A stretch of 64,000 nt of DNA from Chlorocebus sabaeus (taxonomy: Eukaryota > Chordata > Mammalia > Primates > Cercopithecidae). Both the position numbers and the translations under genes were made by a program. Numbering within the stretch: the first letter of the stretch is position 1; each line of letters opens with the position of its first letter. Positions 45,751 through 56,698 of the stretch are shown here, one piece after another. The notes below the pieces were generated by a model. It searched no databases and had not been told where the DNA came from. It saw only the letters and a list, made by a program, of their open reading frames with translations. The DNA is taken from the NCBI RefSeq assembly GCF_047675955.1, contig NC_132923.1, forward strand, positions 85,719,637-85,783,636, given 5' to 3'.

Positions 45751-45869
45751 CTTTTTTAAACTACACAAACAACTGATCATTACACATTCTTAGTAAAACA
45801 TTCACACAACACAAAAATACACGCAGTAAAAAGGTAAGTATTCCTTCATGTTGACCTCCCCTCTAGAAA

Positions 45870-45907
<38 letters not shown>

Positions 45908-45988
45908 GCATAGACACATGCACTTCTCTCTCCACAGATAACCACTGTTAACAGTCTGATCTGTATTCTTCTGGACTAAATTCTACTT
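45751..45988. repeat. LINE-like sequence with (CA)n (about 45871-45906)
   Basis: An 18-unit CA run ends 'cgcgcatagacacatgc'. Flanks ('ctctccacagataaccactgttaacagtc') resemble an old LINE 3' region. Confidence 0.6.
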
Positions 45989-46640
45989 ATTCATTGACCC
46001 TATGCTTAGGTACCATCTCCTCTTGAAGTTTTCTCTGACACTCATAGACAGGATCAGTTAACTCCTCCTATTTCCTTCTTACCTTTATCAGAGTACTGTA
46101 ATGAATTTATGTTATGTTATTTAACTTTTGGTTTATATTGAGCCTGAATTGTGAATATCCTGAGAGTGAGGCCTTTTTTTTTTTTTTTTTTTTTTTTTCT
46201 TTTTGACAGTGTTTCACCATGTTTCCCAGGCTGGTCTCCTGATCTCAAAAGATCCGCCTGCCTCGGCCTCCCAAAGTGCTGGGATTACAGAAAGGAAGCA
46301 CTGTGACTGGCTGTGACCGGCTGGGGGCTTTCTTTTTAATCTTATATTATATTCCTTGGTTTGTTGAAGTGTTTTGTACATTTTTGTTGAAGGATAAATT
46401 ACATTGTCTTCATTCTCTTCATGGTCTAGTGGGGATGCATAAATAATTCTAGGGGGAAAAAGCAGGGTGTTAAGGAATCAGGTTAGAAACATATTCCAGG
46501 TAAAGTAATAGTTAAGCATCCTAACAAGTGTGAATAGAAGTAGGCTACAGACAACAGGAATGTGTGCCACAAATAGAGTGGCATCACAATCAAATATTAA
46601 TGTATGCCAAAAAATGTAAAAAGAAGTACCTGTTATATAC
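45989..46640 (+). mobile_element. L2: L2 fragment split by an Alu piece
   Basis: 'ggtaccatctcctcttgaag', 'tcctgagagtgaggcc' before and 'ttgttgaagtgttttgtac' after the Alu fragment. 46400-46640 is unassigned. Confidence 0.55.
46173..46313 (-). mobile_element. Alu: Alu fragment, antisense
   Basis: Long T run, then 'gtgtttcaccatgtttccc' to 'gggattacagaaaggaagca'. Only one partial arm. Confidence 0.85.
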
Positions 46641-46760
46641 ACATTATATTTACATATTTAAATAATTTTTTAGTATTTTTATGGGCCAGAGACTTAACGT
46701 CATTCTATGAGGTGGGTAATTATTATCTCCAGTTTACACAGAAACAAAGTGAATGAATAC
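46641..46760 (-). mobile_element. MIR: MIR fragment, antisense
   Basis: 'gacttaacgtcattctatga', 'ggtgggtaattattatctcc', 'agtttacacagaaacaaag'. Confidence 0.65.
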
Positions 46761-47217
46761 AGACATAATCAATGCCCCACCCACATCCTCTTGCCCACCA
46801 CTAAGGCCACATGCAGCTTCAATGGGAGTTCCCATGCATCTCATGCCAATGGCTTCAAATCTCAACTACTTATCTTTCTGGCAGCAAGAGCATGTGCTCA
46901 AGGGAAGGCTGCCAAGGGAAGTACCAAAGAATTACATTCCCAGGAGTAATCCTCAATAACCGAGAGAAGGGAATTGGTGTATCCCAGTTTTCTTGCCCTT
47001 CAGTGGAATAATTGAGTTCTGTTTTAAATAGTCTTTCAGAGGGTCTCCAGTAGAATTGAGTTCCAGTTACCCTCAGTAGAAATCTATTCATTGACACAAT
47101 TTTTATTGGCTTTTCTCTCTTACCAGTCTCACTTCCTTACCATGCTTCCCAAATAAAGTTCTTTGTACCCTAGTTCTTGTCTTAGGGCCATAATCGTGCG
47201 TGAACCCAATTTAAGAC
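46761..47217 (+). mobile_element. LTR-like repeat (MLT/MER-type 3' end)
   Basis: 'ttggcttttctctcttacca', 'catgcttcccaaataaagtt', 'ctagttcttgtcttagggcc' and 'gaacccaatttaagaca' resemble the 3' half of an ancient LTR with its AATAAA. The subfamily is uncertain. Open frames here are not coding. Confidence 0.5.
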
Positions 47218-48119
47218 AAATAAATTGCTTAAAGTGATACACAGCTAATAAATAGCTTAGATTCACGTGTCCAAAATAGCCCACACTCCACTATATTTAT
47301 ACTACCTTTTAACTTGTTTTGAACATTCTTTTTCCAATTTATTAGGCATGTTACATAGGCTGGCAATTATATTCATATGTGGCATAAACTCAGAGGGTGG
47401 GGCTATAGAAATTCAAAAGTGAAATGCTAACTTTGAACGCACATCATTTTTGACAGTGAATAAGATGGATCCCATTTTGAAAAACACTTGATGGGTTATA
47501 CTAACGGAAAATATATTCAAGTAGAATTGGTTGCTTTTATCATGTTTTATGTTTATGTTTCATACATTAAGTTTCAGCAAATCTTAATTTTGGAATAAGT
47601 TAGCCTTGATATTACTTTTTACTCCTAGAGTACGAGTACAAAGTACATTTCATTACCATTACAGCCCCTGAAAAAATAAGGTCATCCCTAAGGGAGAGGC
47701 TCCTGACTTCTACCTTAATTCGCATGCGGTGGGAGATCAGTTTGTTTCCAGAAAGCGTTCAGATGTAAGGAAGTGGGGAATGAGGATTATGTCATTATTT
47801 CAAAGACCATTTTGGAAGGGCGAGAATAAGGCAACTATTTTTAGTTTTAGAGTTAACACTTTATTCTTTTAAAAAGATTTGAGCGTTTCCCTTACAATCA
47901 GTACGAGGGATCCTTTATTGCAAGCCACAGGCGTCAACTAGAGCACAGATTCTTCAAGTGACTCTAGATCAGAGAAAGGAAAGCCATTGACTGCAAATCC
48001 CCAAAGCCCAGTGGATGCCAAAGAATGGGAGCAAGAGAAAACAAGTGAAAATTGGTGCCACGTTGTTAACTGAGACCTGCAAATAGGAGACTCCACGTAG
48101 GCCACCAACTTCCATAGGA
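47218..48119. other. MIR piece (to 47290), then unique sequence
   Basis: 'gcttaaagtgatacacagct' is antisense MIR. 47290-48119 shows no repeat that I can name. It has scattered CpG ('attcgcatgcggtgg', 'agaaagcgttcag'). Confidence 0.45.
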
Positions 48120-48460
48120 GCAAAAGGAGCGGGGGCCATTTTTCCCCCCAGTACGTTTGAAGCGTGCTAGGTGGCAGGAATGGAGAGTGAGGACTAAGGA
48201 CGAGTGAGGAGTGGGAAGACCAACCAGGCCAATTCATGAGCCTAGAGGTGACGCACGTGCCCAGAGTTTTCGTGACTGGGCAGTGCCTCTGCTACTGGCC
48301 AGAAGCCAGAGCCTCGTGCCCAAAGCTGGGCCAGGCCTGGAAGCTAGAGTCTCTAGAAAGCCAGGACTTGAAGGCAGGAAGCCTGGGGCTCGGAGTTCAG
48401 AAGCTGTCACCGCTTTTGGAATGGTTAGCTGAAGTTGGTACCACGCCCTGGTTGGACGTA
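48120..48460. promoter_or_regulatory. CpG-enriched unique segment, possible regulatory element
   Basis: About a dozen CpG in 340 bp, far above the surroundings. It includes 'gacgcacgtgcc' (with CACGTG), 'ggacgtaac' and 'gagcgggggcc'. It lies upstream of both the candidate alternative exon and canonical exon 1 on the minus strand. Open frames on both strands (99 and 76 codons) show no domains. Regulatory role is inference from composition alone. Confidence 0.3.
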
Positions 48461-48939
48461 ACTTGATGGAAGGGGACCAAGCCTCCCACTGTTCTCCCTG
48501 CAGTCTCCTTCAAGTCAGTTGCCACAGTCCCTGATACAGGCTCAGGTTCTTCTGAGGTACCCTGTTTCTGCAGCTCGCCAAACCCAGTGGTGTGTCAAGT
48601 CTTCGTCTTGGAGAATTTCGCCTTTGCCCTTCCTTCTAGGCAACAGTTACAGTGAAGAGCTTTAGGCTGTTTCCCCAGGACACACTGTAGTTGAGTCAGT
48701 TACTATTAGCATTTAATTCAGCAGCAAGTAGTAGATTTATATGTGCATCCAAGTCATGAAACCAAGGTCAGTTTGACTTTGCATATCAACTTTGGCATAA
48801 TGATGTAATTTTTTTTTAACCAACATGTGGTACTGAGAGTCTTTGTGCCAAATCCCAAGGAAATGAAACATAGTTCTTGGTCTCAGGGAGCACCCAAATT
48901 AGGTAAGAATGCTCAATTCAAGCACAGCAATACTTTTTC
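48461..48939. other. Unique intergenic sequence
   Basis: Nothing recognised. Confidence 0.45.
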
Positions 48940-49270
48940 ATAGGTGTTAAATTCAATGAGCATTTATTAAGCATCCATTAGGATTAAGCTCTGCGCTAGG
49001 TATTGGACATAGGAAGTTCAATCATTCTTCGTCCTAGTGCTCTGAGCTCACAGTCTTTGTGGGGGAAAGGGGAAGAGCAGAAAACAATTACCTTTAAAGG
49101 TACAAGACAAACACTGATAAATGCCACTACCCAGATTTAAACAATCGAAAGTACAGGAGACAGAGAACTGAGTTAGATGTATAGAGGGAATTGGAAAGGC
49201 TTTGTAGCGAAGGTAACATGAGTGAGCTGGCCCTGGAAGGAGAGGTTATGTTTACAAGTAGAGTTCTGGC
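48940..49270 (-). mobile_element. L2-like ancient repeat, antisense
   Basis: 'atgagcatttattaagcatc', 'aagctctgcgctaggtattg', 'aggaagttcaatcattcttc', 'gagctggccctggaaggaga' match the same family as at 1830. Confidence 0.55.
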
Positions 49271-49899
49271 TTAAGTACTTTCTAACAGATCTTACTTGAG
49301 GGCTTTGCTCCATTTTTATCTTTTATTTTCTCCTGCTGTCTAGTCTACTTTGCCATCCACCGACCCAGCCCTTTATCTGTTTTCTTGGAACTAGCCTAGG
49401 CTAAGTTATCACATTTACAAAAGATAATTACCTTTTATTTAAAAAACTTATTTCTGCAGGGACAGTATTTGCGAAGAAAGAATTTTCATTTTTTAGAATT
49501 TGTTTTAGCCAAGTCAACAAAGCAAGGTTCCTGTAGCCCATCTGTTAGAACACAAAAATAGCCTCACTATGTAGAAACAGATGTTTAAAATGGTATTCAT
49601 TAAAACGGATTCCACCTGTAATAGAAAACAGAAAGTGTATGCAAAAGGAATGTTGTAAGCTGGCAGTACTCGCTATCACTTTCCATTCTGTTAGGAATGT
49701 ATATTTGTGGGTAAAATCTTACTAATAGGAATATGCTTGGTTTTAGTGTCTAGTGATACGGTTATTAGTCATATTGAAACACAATTACCCTAGACTCCTT
49801 AGGAGGATAGAAGTCATGGGAAAAAATACCTCTAGAGTGAGTGTCTTCTTACCAATGAACGAATTTATCTTTGACAGAAAATTCATGACTACCCTATAT
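49271..49899. other. Unique intergenic sequence
   Basis: No repeat or gene signal that I can support. Confidence 0.45.
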
Positions 49900-50105
49900 T
49901 AGTGACAGAAATTAACATTTACCGATTACCTTCTGTGTCAGGTGCTTTGTTGTTCACTTTTAGAAGAATCCCATAATGGAGATATCCTTATTCTATAGGT
50001 GAGGAATTTGAGAATGTGCAATAGATTAAATAACTTGCCCAAAGTCACAGCTAGATTAGAATCCAAGACTCACATTCCTAAGCCAATGTGTTCTTTCTGC
50101 TATTT
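49900..50105 (-). mobile_element. MIR: MIR, antisense
   Basis: 'gtgtcaggtgctttgttgtt', 'aggtgaggaatttgagaatg', 'acttgcccaaagtcacagct', 'agaatccaagactcacattc'. Confidence 0.8.
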
Positions 50106-50159
50106 TGTTGCCAAATGCCAGGAGTTCGGCCTAGGTCTTATCGCTCTCCACATAGAAAG

Positions 50160-50475
50160 CCAATCACTGAGAAAAGGAATATTTCCCAGGAAGGAAAGCT
50201 TTATTGCAGATGACGTCAACTTAATAATCAAATCTGTCTCTCCTTAACTGGCTAAAATTATGGGCTTATATAACAGGGAAGGAAAACAGGAGGGACAAGG
50301 AAGAGGAGTTGGTCAACAAGGAGCAGGTGCCTCTCATTGTTCAGGTGTGGTGATCTGGAAAACCTTAGCTCCCTGCTACCATCTGGGAGGCCTGATGGTG
50401 GTTTGCTGAGAAAGAAACTCAGATAAGACAAATGTAAATTTCTCAAGCTTCAGTTTTATGGGAAAATTGGGCTGG
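50160..50475 (+). mobile_element. LTR-like repeat, family not named (copy 2), with CRE palindrome
   Basis: Similar to 19131-19560 in its opening ('aaagctttattgcagatgac...caaatctgtctctcc'). A perfect TGACGTCA (cAMP-response-element core) lies at 50211-50218, and TATA-like 'gcttatataaca' is about 50 bp further on. Family and activity are unproven. Confidence 0.4.
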
Positions 50476-50834
50476 TTTTAATTTCACATTGATTTTGCAA
50501 CAGTGGAGGCAGAAGGAGGTCAAGTCACCTACACTTTCAAGTGGAGTATTTGGGGTGTAAATCCAGGTCTATCTGATTCCAAAGCCCAAACCCATGTCCC
50601 TCTTCTATATATTTTTGGTCTTTGCCTCTAGTTCATTTAGCCCTATTTATGTCATAGTGGAAAAGCAAACACCATCTAGTGGAATAGACAGAGTTCTAAA
50701 TTATAATTAGCAAACCCCGGCTAGCATTTATAACTGTAAGCAGCTCAGAAAAACATTATGCAAACTGGTGAAAATATGTGAACCATTTTTAATGGATATC
50801 AAAAGGAGATTACTTCTTATTACTTCTTAAATCA
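50476..50834. other. MIR tail (about 50500-50600) then unique sequence
   Basis: 'caagtcacctacactttcaa', 'gtaaatccaggtctatctga' is antisense MIR. The rest is unassigned. Confidence 0.5.
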
Positions 50835-51068
50835 TAGTCTTTCATTGATTGATCCAACCAATATTTGTTGATTTCTTACTTTGTGTGAGGCATAGGAACA
50901 ATCAGACAAAAATTCCTGTCTTTGTGGAGTTTGCATCCTGATTGGAGATACAGGCAATAAGATAAATATAAATAATTTGTTCATTTCTCCTTACAAAAAA
51001 AAGATAAATATAAATCAGAAAAACATCTTGCACATTAGTTTGTAAGTGTTGAATAGAAGAATAATAGG

Positions 51069-51378
51069 GGCTGGGCACGGTGGCTCACACCTGCAATCCC
51101 AGCACTTTCAGAGGTCAAGGCAGGCAGATCATGAGGTCAGGAGATTGAGACCATCCTGGCCAACATGGTGAAACCCCGTCTCTACTAAAAATACAAAAAT
51201 TAGCTGGGTGTGGTGGCATGCACCTGTAGTCCCAGCTACTTGGGAGGCTGAGGCATGAGAATCTCTTGAACCCGGGAGGTAGAGTTTGTAGTGAGCCTGG
51301 CGACAGAGCAAGGCTCCATCTCAAAAAAAAAAAAAAAGAAAAAGAAAAAGAAAAAGAAAGAAAGAAAAAGAAAGTAGG
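51069..51378 (+). mobile_element. Alu: Alu with a small right-arm deletion
   Basis: 'ggctgggcacggtggctcac', then 'gtagtgagcctggcgacaga' (missing about 35 bp of the right arm), AAAAAG tail. Confidence 0.93.
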
Positions 51379-51379
51379 G

Positions 51380-51714
51380 ACCAGGCGTGGTGGCTCATGC
51401 CTGTAATCCCAGTATTTTGGGATGCTGAGGTGGGTGGATCACTTGAGGTCAGGAGTTTTAAACCAGCCTGGCCAACATGGAGAAACCCTGTCTTTACTAA
51501 AAATACAAAAAATTAGTCAGGCATGGTGGTACATGCCTGTAATCTCAGCTACTCAGAAGGCTGAGGCAGGAGAATCACTTGAACCCGGGAGGCAGAGGTT
51601 GCAATGAGCTGAGATTGTGCCACTGTACTCCAGCCTGGGCAACAGAGTGAAACTCCATCTTAAAAAAAAAAAAAAAAAAAGAAAGAAAGAAAGAAAAAGA
51701 AAAAGAAAATAAAG
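51380..51714 (+). mobile_element. Alu: Alu, full length, abutting the previous one
   Basis: 'ccaggcgtggtggctcatgc' to 'gaaactccatcttaaaaaaa', AAAG/AAAAAG tail. Target duplication 'aaagtaggga' on both sides. Confidence 0.94.
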
Positions 51715-52170
51715 TAGGGACTGGGGATAGCAAGGGTATGACGGGGACTGTTGCAATCTTCTCTGTGGCTAGGGAGGACAATATCTAAAGGAGCCAAGCA
51801 GAGATTTGTAGGAAATGTATTCCAGTGGATGGAATATCAAGTGCAGACTTGACATAGGTGTGGCAGGAACTGAATATGGGAGGCATAGATATTAAGATAA
51901 GGTTGGAGTGATAATGAAAGGAAACTCAGATCCTGAAGGGCCTTGTGGGTTGTAATAAGGACTTTGACTTTTACTCTGAGTGAGATGGAAACTGTTGAAG
52001 AATATTGAAATAATGAGTGACCTCAACTGCCTTCTGGTTTAACAGGATAAGTTTGACTGCTGTGTTGGGAATACAACAGTGGAAGAAGCATAGACACAAA
52101 TTAGGAGGGTATTGCAGTAAGTAATCCAAGTGAAGGATCCCCAACAAGACCTTGGAGAAAGGGATAAAAC

Positions 52171-52500
52171 TGAGGTCAGGGTAATTATTCCCCTGGATTT
52201 CTTCTTACAAGGTCACTTGATTGTGTCTCTTGACAAAAGGCTATTCCTCTCAAGATAGCTAAATTTACAAAATTATTCCCTTTCAAATTATAACCTCCCT
52301 TTCCTTGTCTCTTTGGGCCTAAAGGTGGTGGCATCTTGGCTACTACAGGTATTGAGCTTGGCATTATTGAACTATCCCTAGGGGTTTGCCTACACCTATA
52401 TCTTGTAAGTATTCCTTTATAAAGTAAACCCTCATTGCATTATCCTTTTCCAAGTGTGCCATATGTTTCCTGTTGAGACTGTGATGGATACACGAATTCT
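52171..52500 (+). mobile_element. LTR-like repeat 3' end
   Basis: 'tttataaagtaaaccctcat', 'tttccaagtgtgccatatgt', 'ttcctgttgagactgtgatg' look like the 3' end of an ancient LTR. Family uncertain. Confidence 0.4.
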
Positions 52501-53020
52501 TCAGGGTGAGATGCAGTATTTTATGTATTCACATTAAATCAAGCTTATTAATTATGTTCAAATGTTCTATATTACTACATTTAAAAAGTCTGTATGGTGG
52601 ATCAGTTACTGACTGATACATTAAAATCTTCCATTATTACTATTATCCCCCATGTCTTTAAGAACCAGATTCTCAATATGGAAGAGAGGAAGTAAGTAAT
52701 ATAGATTATACAGGAGATCATAAAAACTCTGTAGCACTAAATTTGAATTGGAAGTATTAATATGAACTTGACAGATGTTATTTATATGTGCATGCATGGA
52801 TGTATATCTTAGCCCTGCCCACTAATACTAGAAAAATAACCAATCCAATAATAATGAGCAACCCTAGCACCCAGATACCCAGACTGTGATCTTGAATGAA
52901 CATCTGCCACTCAAAGAAACCAAGGCTTCTTAAAAAAATTGTTCACTCCAGGAAATGTGCAAGATGATTCTGGAACATCTTGTCATACTAGTTAGCAAGG
53001 AAGCTATCAAAGATTACAGG
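52501..53020. other. Unassigned sequence before the THE1 element
   Basis: AT-rich. 52850-53020 may belong to the same old repeat that resumes after the THE1 element at 55289. Confidence 0.4.
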
Positions 53021-53385
53021 TGATTTGGTTGGCTCTGTGTCCCCACCCAAATTTCATCTTGCATCTCCCATAATTCCCACATGTTGTGGGAGGGACCCCA
53101 TGGGAGGTGACTGAATTTTGGGGGTGAGTCTTTTGTGCACTGTTCTTGTGATAGTGAATGAGTCTCACTAGATCTGATGATTTTAAAAATGGGAATTTTC
53201 CTGCACAAGCTCTCTTTGCCTGCTGCCATCCACGTGAGATGGGACTTGCTCCTCCTTGCCTTCCACCATGATTGTGAGGCTCCCCCAGCCACGTGGGACT
53301 GTAAGTCCAATTAAACCTCTTTATTTTGTAAATTGACCAGTCTTGGGTATATCTTTATCAGCAGTATGAAAACAGACTAATAACA
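53021..53385 (+). mobile_element. THE1: THE1/MST-type 5' LTR
   Basis: 'tgatttggttggctctgtgt', 'ataattcccacatgttgtgg', 'gtctcactagatctgatgat', 'ccaattaaacctctttattt' and end 'aacagactaataaca'. About 365 bp, as usual for the family. Confidence 0.92.
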
Positions 53386-54924
53386 GTAAATTGGTACCTA
53401 GAGAGGGGTGTGGCTGAAAAATACCTGAAAATGTGGAACAGGCAGAGATTGGAACAGTTTGGAGGACTCAGAAGAAGACAGGAAAATGTGGGAAAGTTTG
53501 GAACTTCTTGAATGGCTTTGCCCAAAATGCTGATAGTGATATGGACAATAAGGTCCAGGCTGAGGTGGTCTCAGGTAGAGATGAAGAGCTTCTTGGGAGC
53601 AAAGGTGACTCTTGTTATGTTTTAGCAAAGAGACTAGTGGCATTTTGCCCATGCCCTAGAGATTTGTGGAACTTTGAACTTGAGAGAGATGATTTAGGGT
53701 ATCTGGTGGAAGAAATTTCTAAGCAGCAAAGCATTCAAGATGTGACTTGGGTGCTGCTAAAAGCATTCAGTTTTAAAAGGGAAACAGCATAAATGTTTGA
53801 AAAATTTACAGTCTGACAATGTCATAGAAAAGGAAATCCCATTTTCTGAGGAGAAATTTAAGCCAGCTACAGAAATTTGCATAAGTAATGAGGAGACAAA
53901 TGTTAATCCCCAAAACAATGGGGAAAATGTCTCCAGGGCATATCAGAGGTCTTCATGGCAGCCCCTCCTGTCACAGGCCTGGAGGCTTAGAAGGAAAAAG
54001 TGGTTTTGTGGGCCAGGCCCAGGGTCTCCGAGCTGTGTGCACCCTAGGGACTTGGTGCCATGTGTCCCAGCCACTCCAGCCATGGCTAAAAGTGGCCAAT
54101 GTAGGGCTTGGGTTGTGGCTTCAGATGGTGCAAGTCCCAAGCCTTGGCAGCTTCCACATGGTGTTGAGCTTACAGGTACACAGAAGTCAAGAACTGAAGT
54201 TTGGGAACTTCCACCTAGATTTCAGAAGCTGTATGGAAACACCTGGATGCCCAGGCAAAAGTTTGCTGCAGGGGTGGGGCTCTCATGGAGATCTTCTGCT
54301 AGGACAGTGTGAAAGGAAACTGTGGGATTAGAGCCCCCACACAAAGTCCCTACTGGGGAACTGCCTAGTGGATCTGTGAGAAGAGGGCCACCATCCTCTA
54401 GACCTCAGAATGGTAGATCCACCGACAGCTTGCACTGTGCACCTGGAAAAGCTGCAGACACTCAACGCCAGCCCAGGAAAGCTGGGCTGAGTGAGGCTGT
54501 ACCCTGCAAAGCCACAGGGGTGGAGCTGCCCAAAACCATGGGAACCCACCCCTTGCATCAGCTTTTCCTGGATGTGAGACATGGAGTCAAAGGAGATCAT
54601 TTTGGAGCCTTAAGATTTGACTGCCCTGGTGGATTTCAGACTTGCATGGGCCCTGTGGCCCCTTTGTTTTGGCCAATTTCTCCCACTTGGAATGGCTGTG
54701 TTTACCCAATGCCTGTACCCCCACTGTATCTAGGAAGTAACTAACTTGCTTTTGATTTTACAGGTTCATAGGCAGAAGAAACTTGCCTTGTCTCAGATGA
54801 GACTTTGGACTGTGGTCTTTTGAATTAATGCTGAAATGAGTTGAGACTTTGGGGGACTGTTGGAAAGGCGTGATTGGTTTTGAAATGTGAAGATGTGAGA
54901 TTTGAGGGGAGGCCAGGGGCAGAA
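53386..54924 (+). mobile_element. THE1: THE1 internal region (non-autonomous MaLR)
   Basis: It starts 'gtaaattggtacc' immediately after the 5' LTR and runs 1.54 kb, close to the usual THE1 internal length. The open frames at 53433-53792 (119 codons), 53797-54312, 53888-54331 and 54322-54744 are the degenerate, gag-derived reading frames typical of MaLR. I see no protease, reverse transcriptase, integrase or envelope motif, as expected for this non-autonomous group. It is inactive. Confidence 0.88.
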
Positions 54925-55288
54925 TGATATGGTTTGGCTCTGTGTCCCCACCCAAATTTCATCTTGTAGCTCCCATAATTCCCGTGTGTGTGGGAGGGAC
55001 CCAGCGGAATATGGTTGAATTATGGGAGTGGATCTTTCCTGCACTGTTCTTTTGATGGTGAATGAGTCTCACTAGATCTGATGGCTTTAAAAGTGGGAAT
55101 TTCCCTCCACAAGCTCTCTTTGCCTGCTGCCATCCACGTAAGATGGGTCTTGATGCTCCTTGCTTTCCACCATGATTGTGAGGCTTCCCCCGCCATGTGG
55201 AGCTATAAGTCCAATTAAACCTCTTTATTTTGTAAATTGACCAGTCTCAGGTATGTCTTTATCAGCAGCATGAAAACAGATTAATACA
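54925..55288 (+). mobile_element. THE1: THE1/MST-type 3' LTR
   Basis: 'tgatatggtttggctctgtg' to 'gaaaacagattaataca'. Clearly homologous to the 5' LTR but with scattered substitutions and indels, so the insertion is old. Confidence 0.92.
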
Positions 55289-55518
55289 CTGGGATTAAAT
55301 CAAAAGGACACAGATCCAAACTTGAAGTGGTTCCCACTCCAGATATGAGACAAATTTAAGCCTCAATAAGGATCATAATCACAATAGAGTGAAACTCATC
55401 AAATCCATGAGTTCATAATGATAAAAAAATTGCTCACAATTAGAAAATAATAGGAAACAAATGTGTTACCTTGAAAACCAATAAAGGGAAAGATAAAAAA
55501 TTTATCCTGCCTTTCCCA

Positions 55519-55815
55519 AGCTGGGCCCAGTGGCTCATGCCTGTAATCCCAGCACTTTGGGAGGCCAAGGCAGCCGGATCACCTGAGGTCAGGAATTCAA
55601 GACCAGTCTGGCCAACATGGTGAAACCATGTCACTATTAAAAATATAAAAACTAACTGGTCTTTTGGGTTGCACCCATAATCCCAGCAACTCAGGAGGTT
55701 GAGACAGGAGAATCGCTTGAACCTGGGAGGTGGAGGTTACAGTGAGCTGAGACTATGCCGCTGCACTCCAGCCTGCGCAACACAGGGAGACTCCATCTCA
55801 AAAAAAAAAAAAAAT
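55519..55815 (+). mobile_element. Alu: Alu, full length
   Basis: 'agctgggcccagtggctcat' to 'gactccatctcaaaaaaaaa'. Target duplication 'ttatcctgcctttcc' on both sides. Confidence 0.95.
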
Positions 55816-55928
55816 TATCCTGCCTTTCCTACATGAACTGTACCATTGGGTAACCAAATAATAGATGAAGAGAAGTATCACTTTATTGAAGTATTTCAAC
55901 TAATGAAACAGAAATGTTAGAATTAGAA

Positions 55929-56236
55929 GGCTGGGTGCAGTGGCTCACTTCTGTAATGTCAGCTCTTTGGGAGGCCAAGGTGGGCAGATCATTTGAGGTC
56001 AGGAGTTCGAGACTAGCCTGACCAACATAGTGAAACCCTGTCTCTACTAAAAATACAAAAACATTAGCTGGACCTGGTGGCACAGGCCTGTAGTCCCAGC
56101 TGCTTGGCAGGTTGAGGCAGGAGAACTGCTTGAACCTGGGAGGCAGAGGTTGCAATGAGCCGAGATCGCAGCACTGCACTCCAGCCTGGGTGACAGAGTG
56201 AGACTCTGTCTCAAAAAGAAAAAAAAAAAAAAAAAG
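55929..56236 (+). mobile_element. Alu: Alu, full length
   Basis: 'ggctgggtgcagtggctcac' to 'gactctgtctcaaaaagaaa'. Target duplication 'gttagaattagaa' at about 55917 and 56236. Confidence 0.95.
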
Positions 56237-56645
56237 TTAGAATTAGAATATCACCACTTTGAAAGTCCCAGTAAATTAATGGCTGTAAGTATTCAACAGC
56301 AATAATCGTTCACATCACAACCAGACATGATGTGCCTCTTAATGAAAGATCACAACACTATATGGTTTGGTCAAAATGAATGACCCTGAGTCTGTTCAGA
56401 CCTCTGGGTTTAGTTGTCAACTTGCAAGAAATAGAGGATTCAAAGAAACAAAATGAATTACATGCTCCTCTGACATAGTTTTAAGGGTGGTCATTTTCTA
56501 ATAATTCATTAAGCTATACATTTATATGTTACTCTTTATCTGTGTTTTATTTTATAGTAAAAAGCAATAAACAAAATTTCCCACCATGCTTGGTAGAATT
56601 GCCTTTTCCTCCTTGGAATTCTTTCAGTTTCTGTTCTATGTATAC

Positions 56646-56671
56646 GTGTGTGTGTGTGTGTGTGTGTGTGT
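56646..56671 (+). repeat. (TG)n microsatellite
   Basis: Thirteen uninterrupted TG units. Confidence 0.95.
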
Positions 56672-56698
56672 TTGTCTTTGTGTCCCTCTATCTATATA

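Larger units (their letters stand above)
50835..52170 (-). mobile_element. L2-like ancient repeat, antisense, split by two Alus
   Basis: Before the Alus: 'ccaaccaatatttgttgatt', 'aattcctgtctttgtggagt'. After them: 'gaagggccttgtgggttgta', 'gactgctgtgttgggaatac', 'attgcagtaagtaatccaag'. Long and collinear, so I infer one element. Confidence 0.6.
55289..56640. mobile_element. Old repeat (LINE-like) carrying two Alus
   Basis: 55300-55500, 55832-55916 and 56250-56570 read as one unit ('ccatgagttcataatgataa', 'cactttattgaagtatttca', 'cagtaaattaatggctgtaa', 'tttattttatagtaaaaagc'). I believe it is an ancient LINE but cannot name it. Confidence 0.4.

Noticed and set aside
47938..48237. 99-codon minus-strand frame with a hydrophobic leucine run (LLLLLWKLVAY), ending near a possible donor whose phase could join the candidate exon at 43392
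   Set aside because: The donor (TGCAG|GTCTCA) is weak, the acceptor at 43393 is poor, the hydrophobic run is not at the N-terminus, and the opposite strand is equally open. Phase agreement alone has a one-in-three chance.
53797..54744. Frames of 140-171 codons that could look like novel genes
   Set aside because: They lie within the THE1 internal region between its two LTRs and are degenerate MaLR frames.
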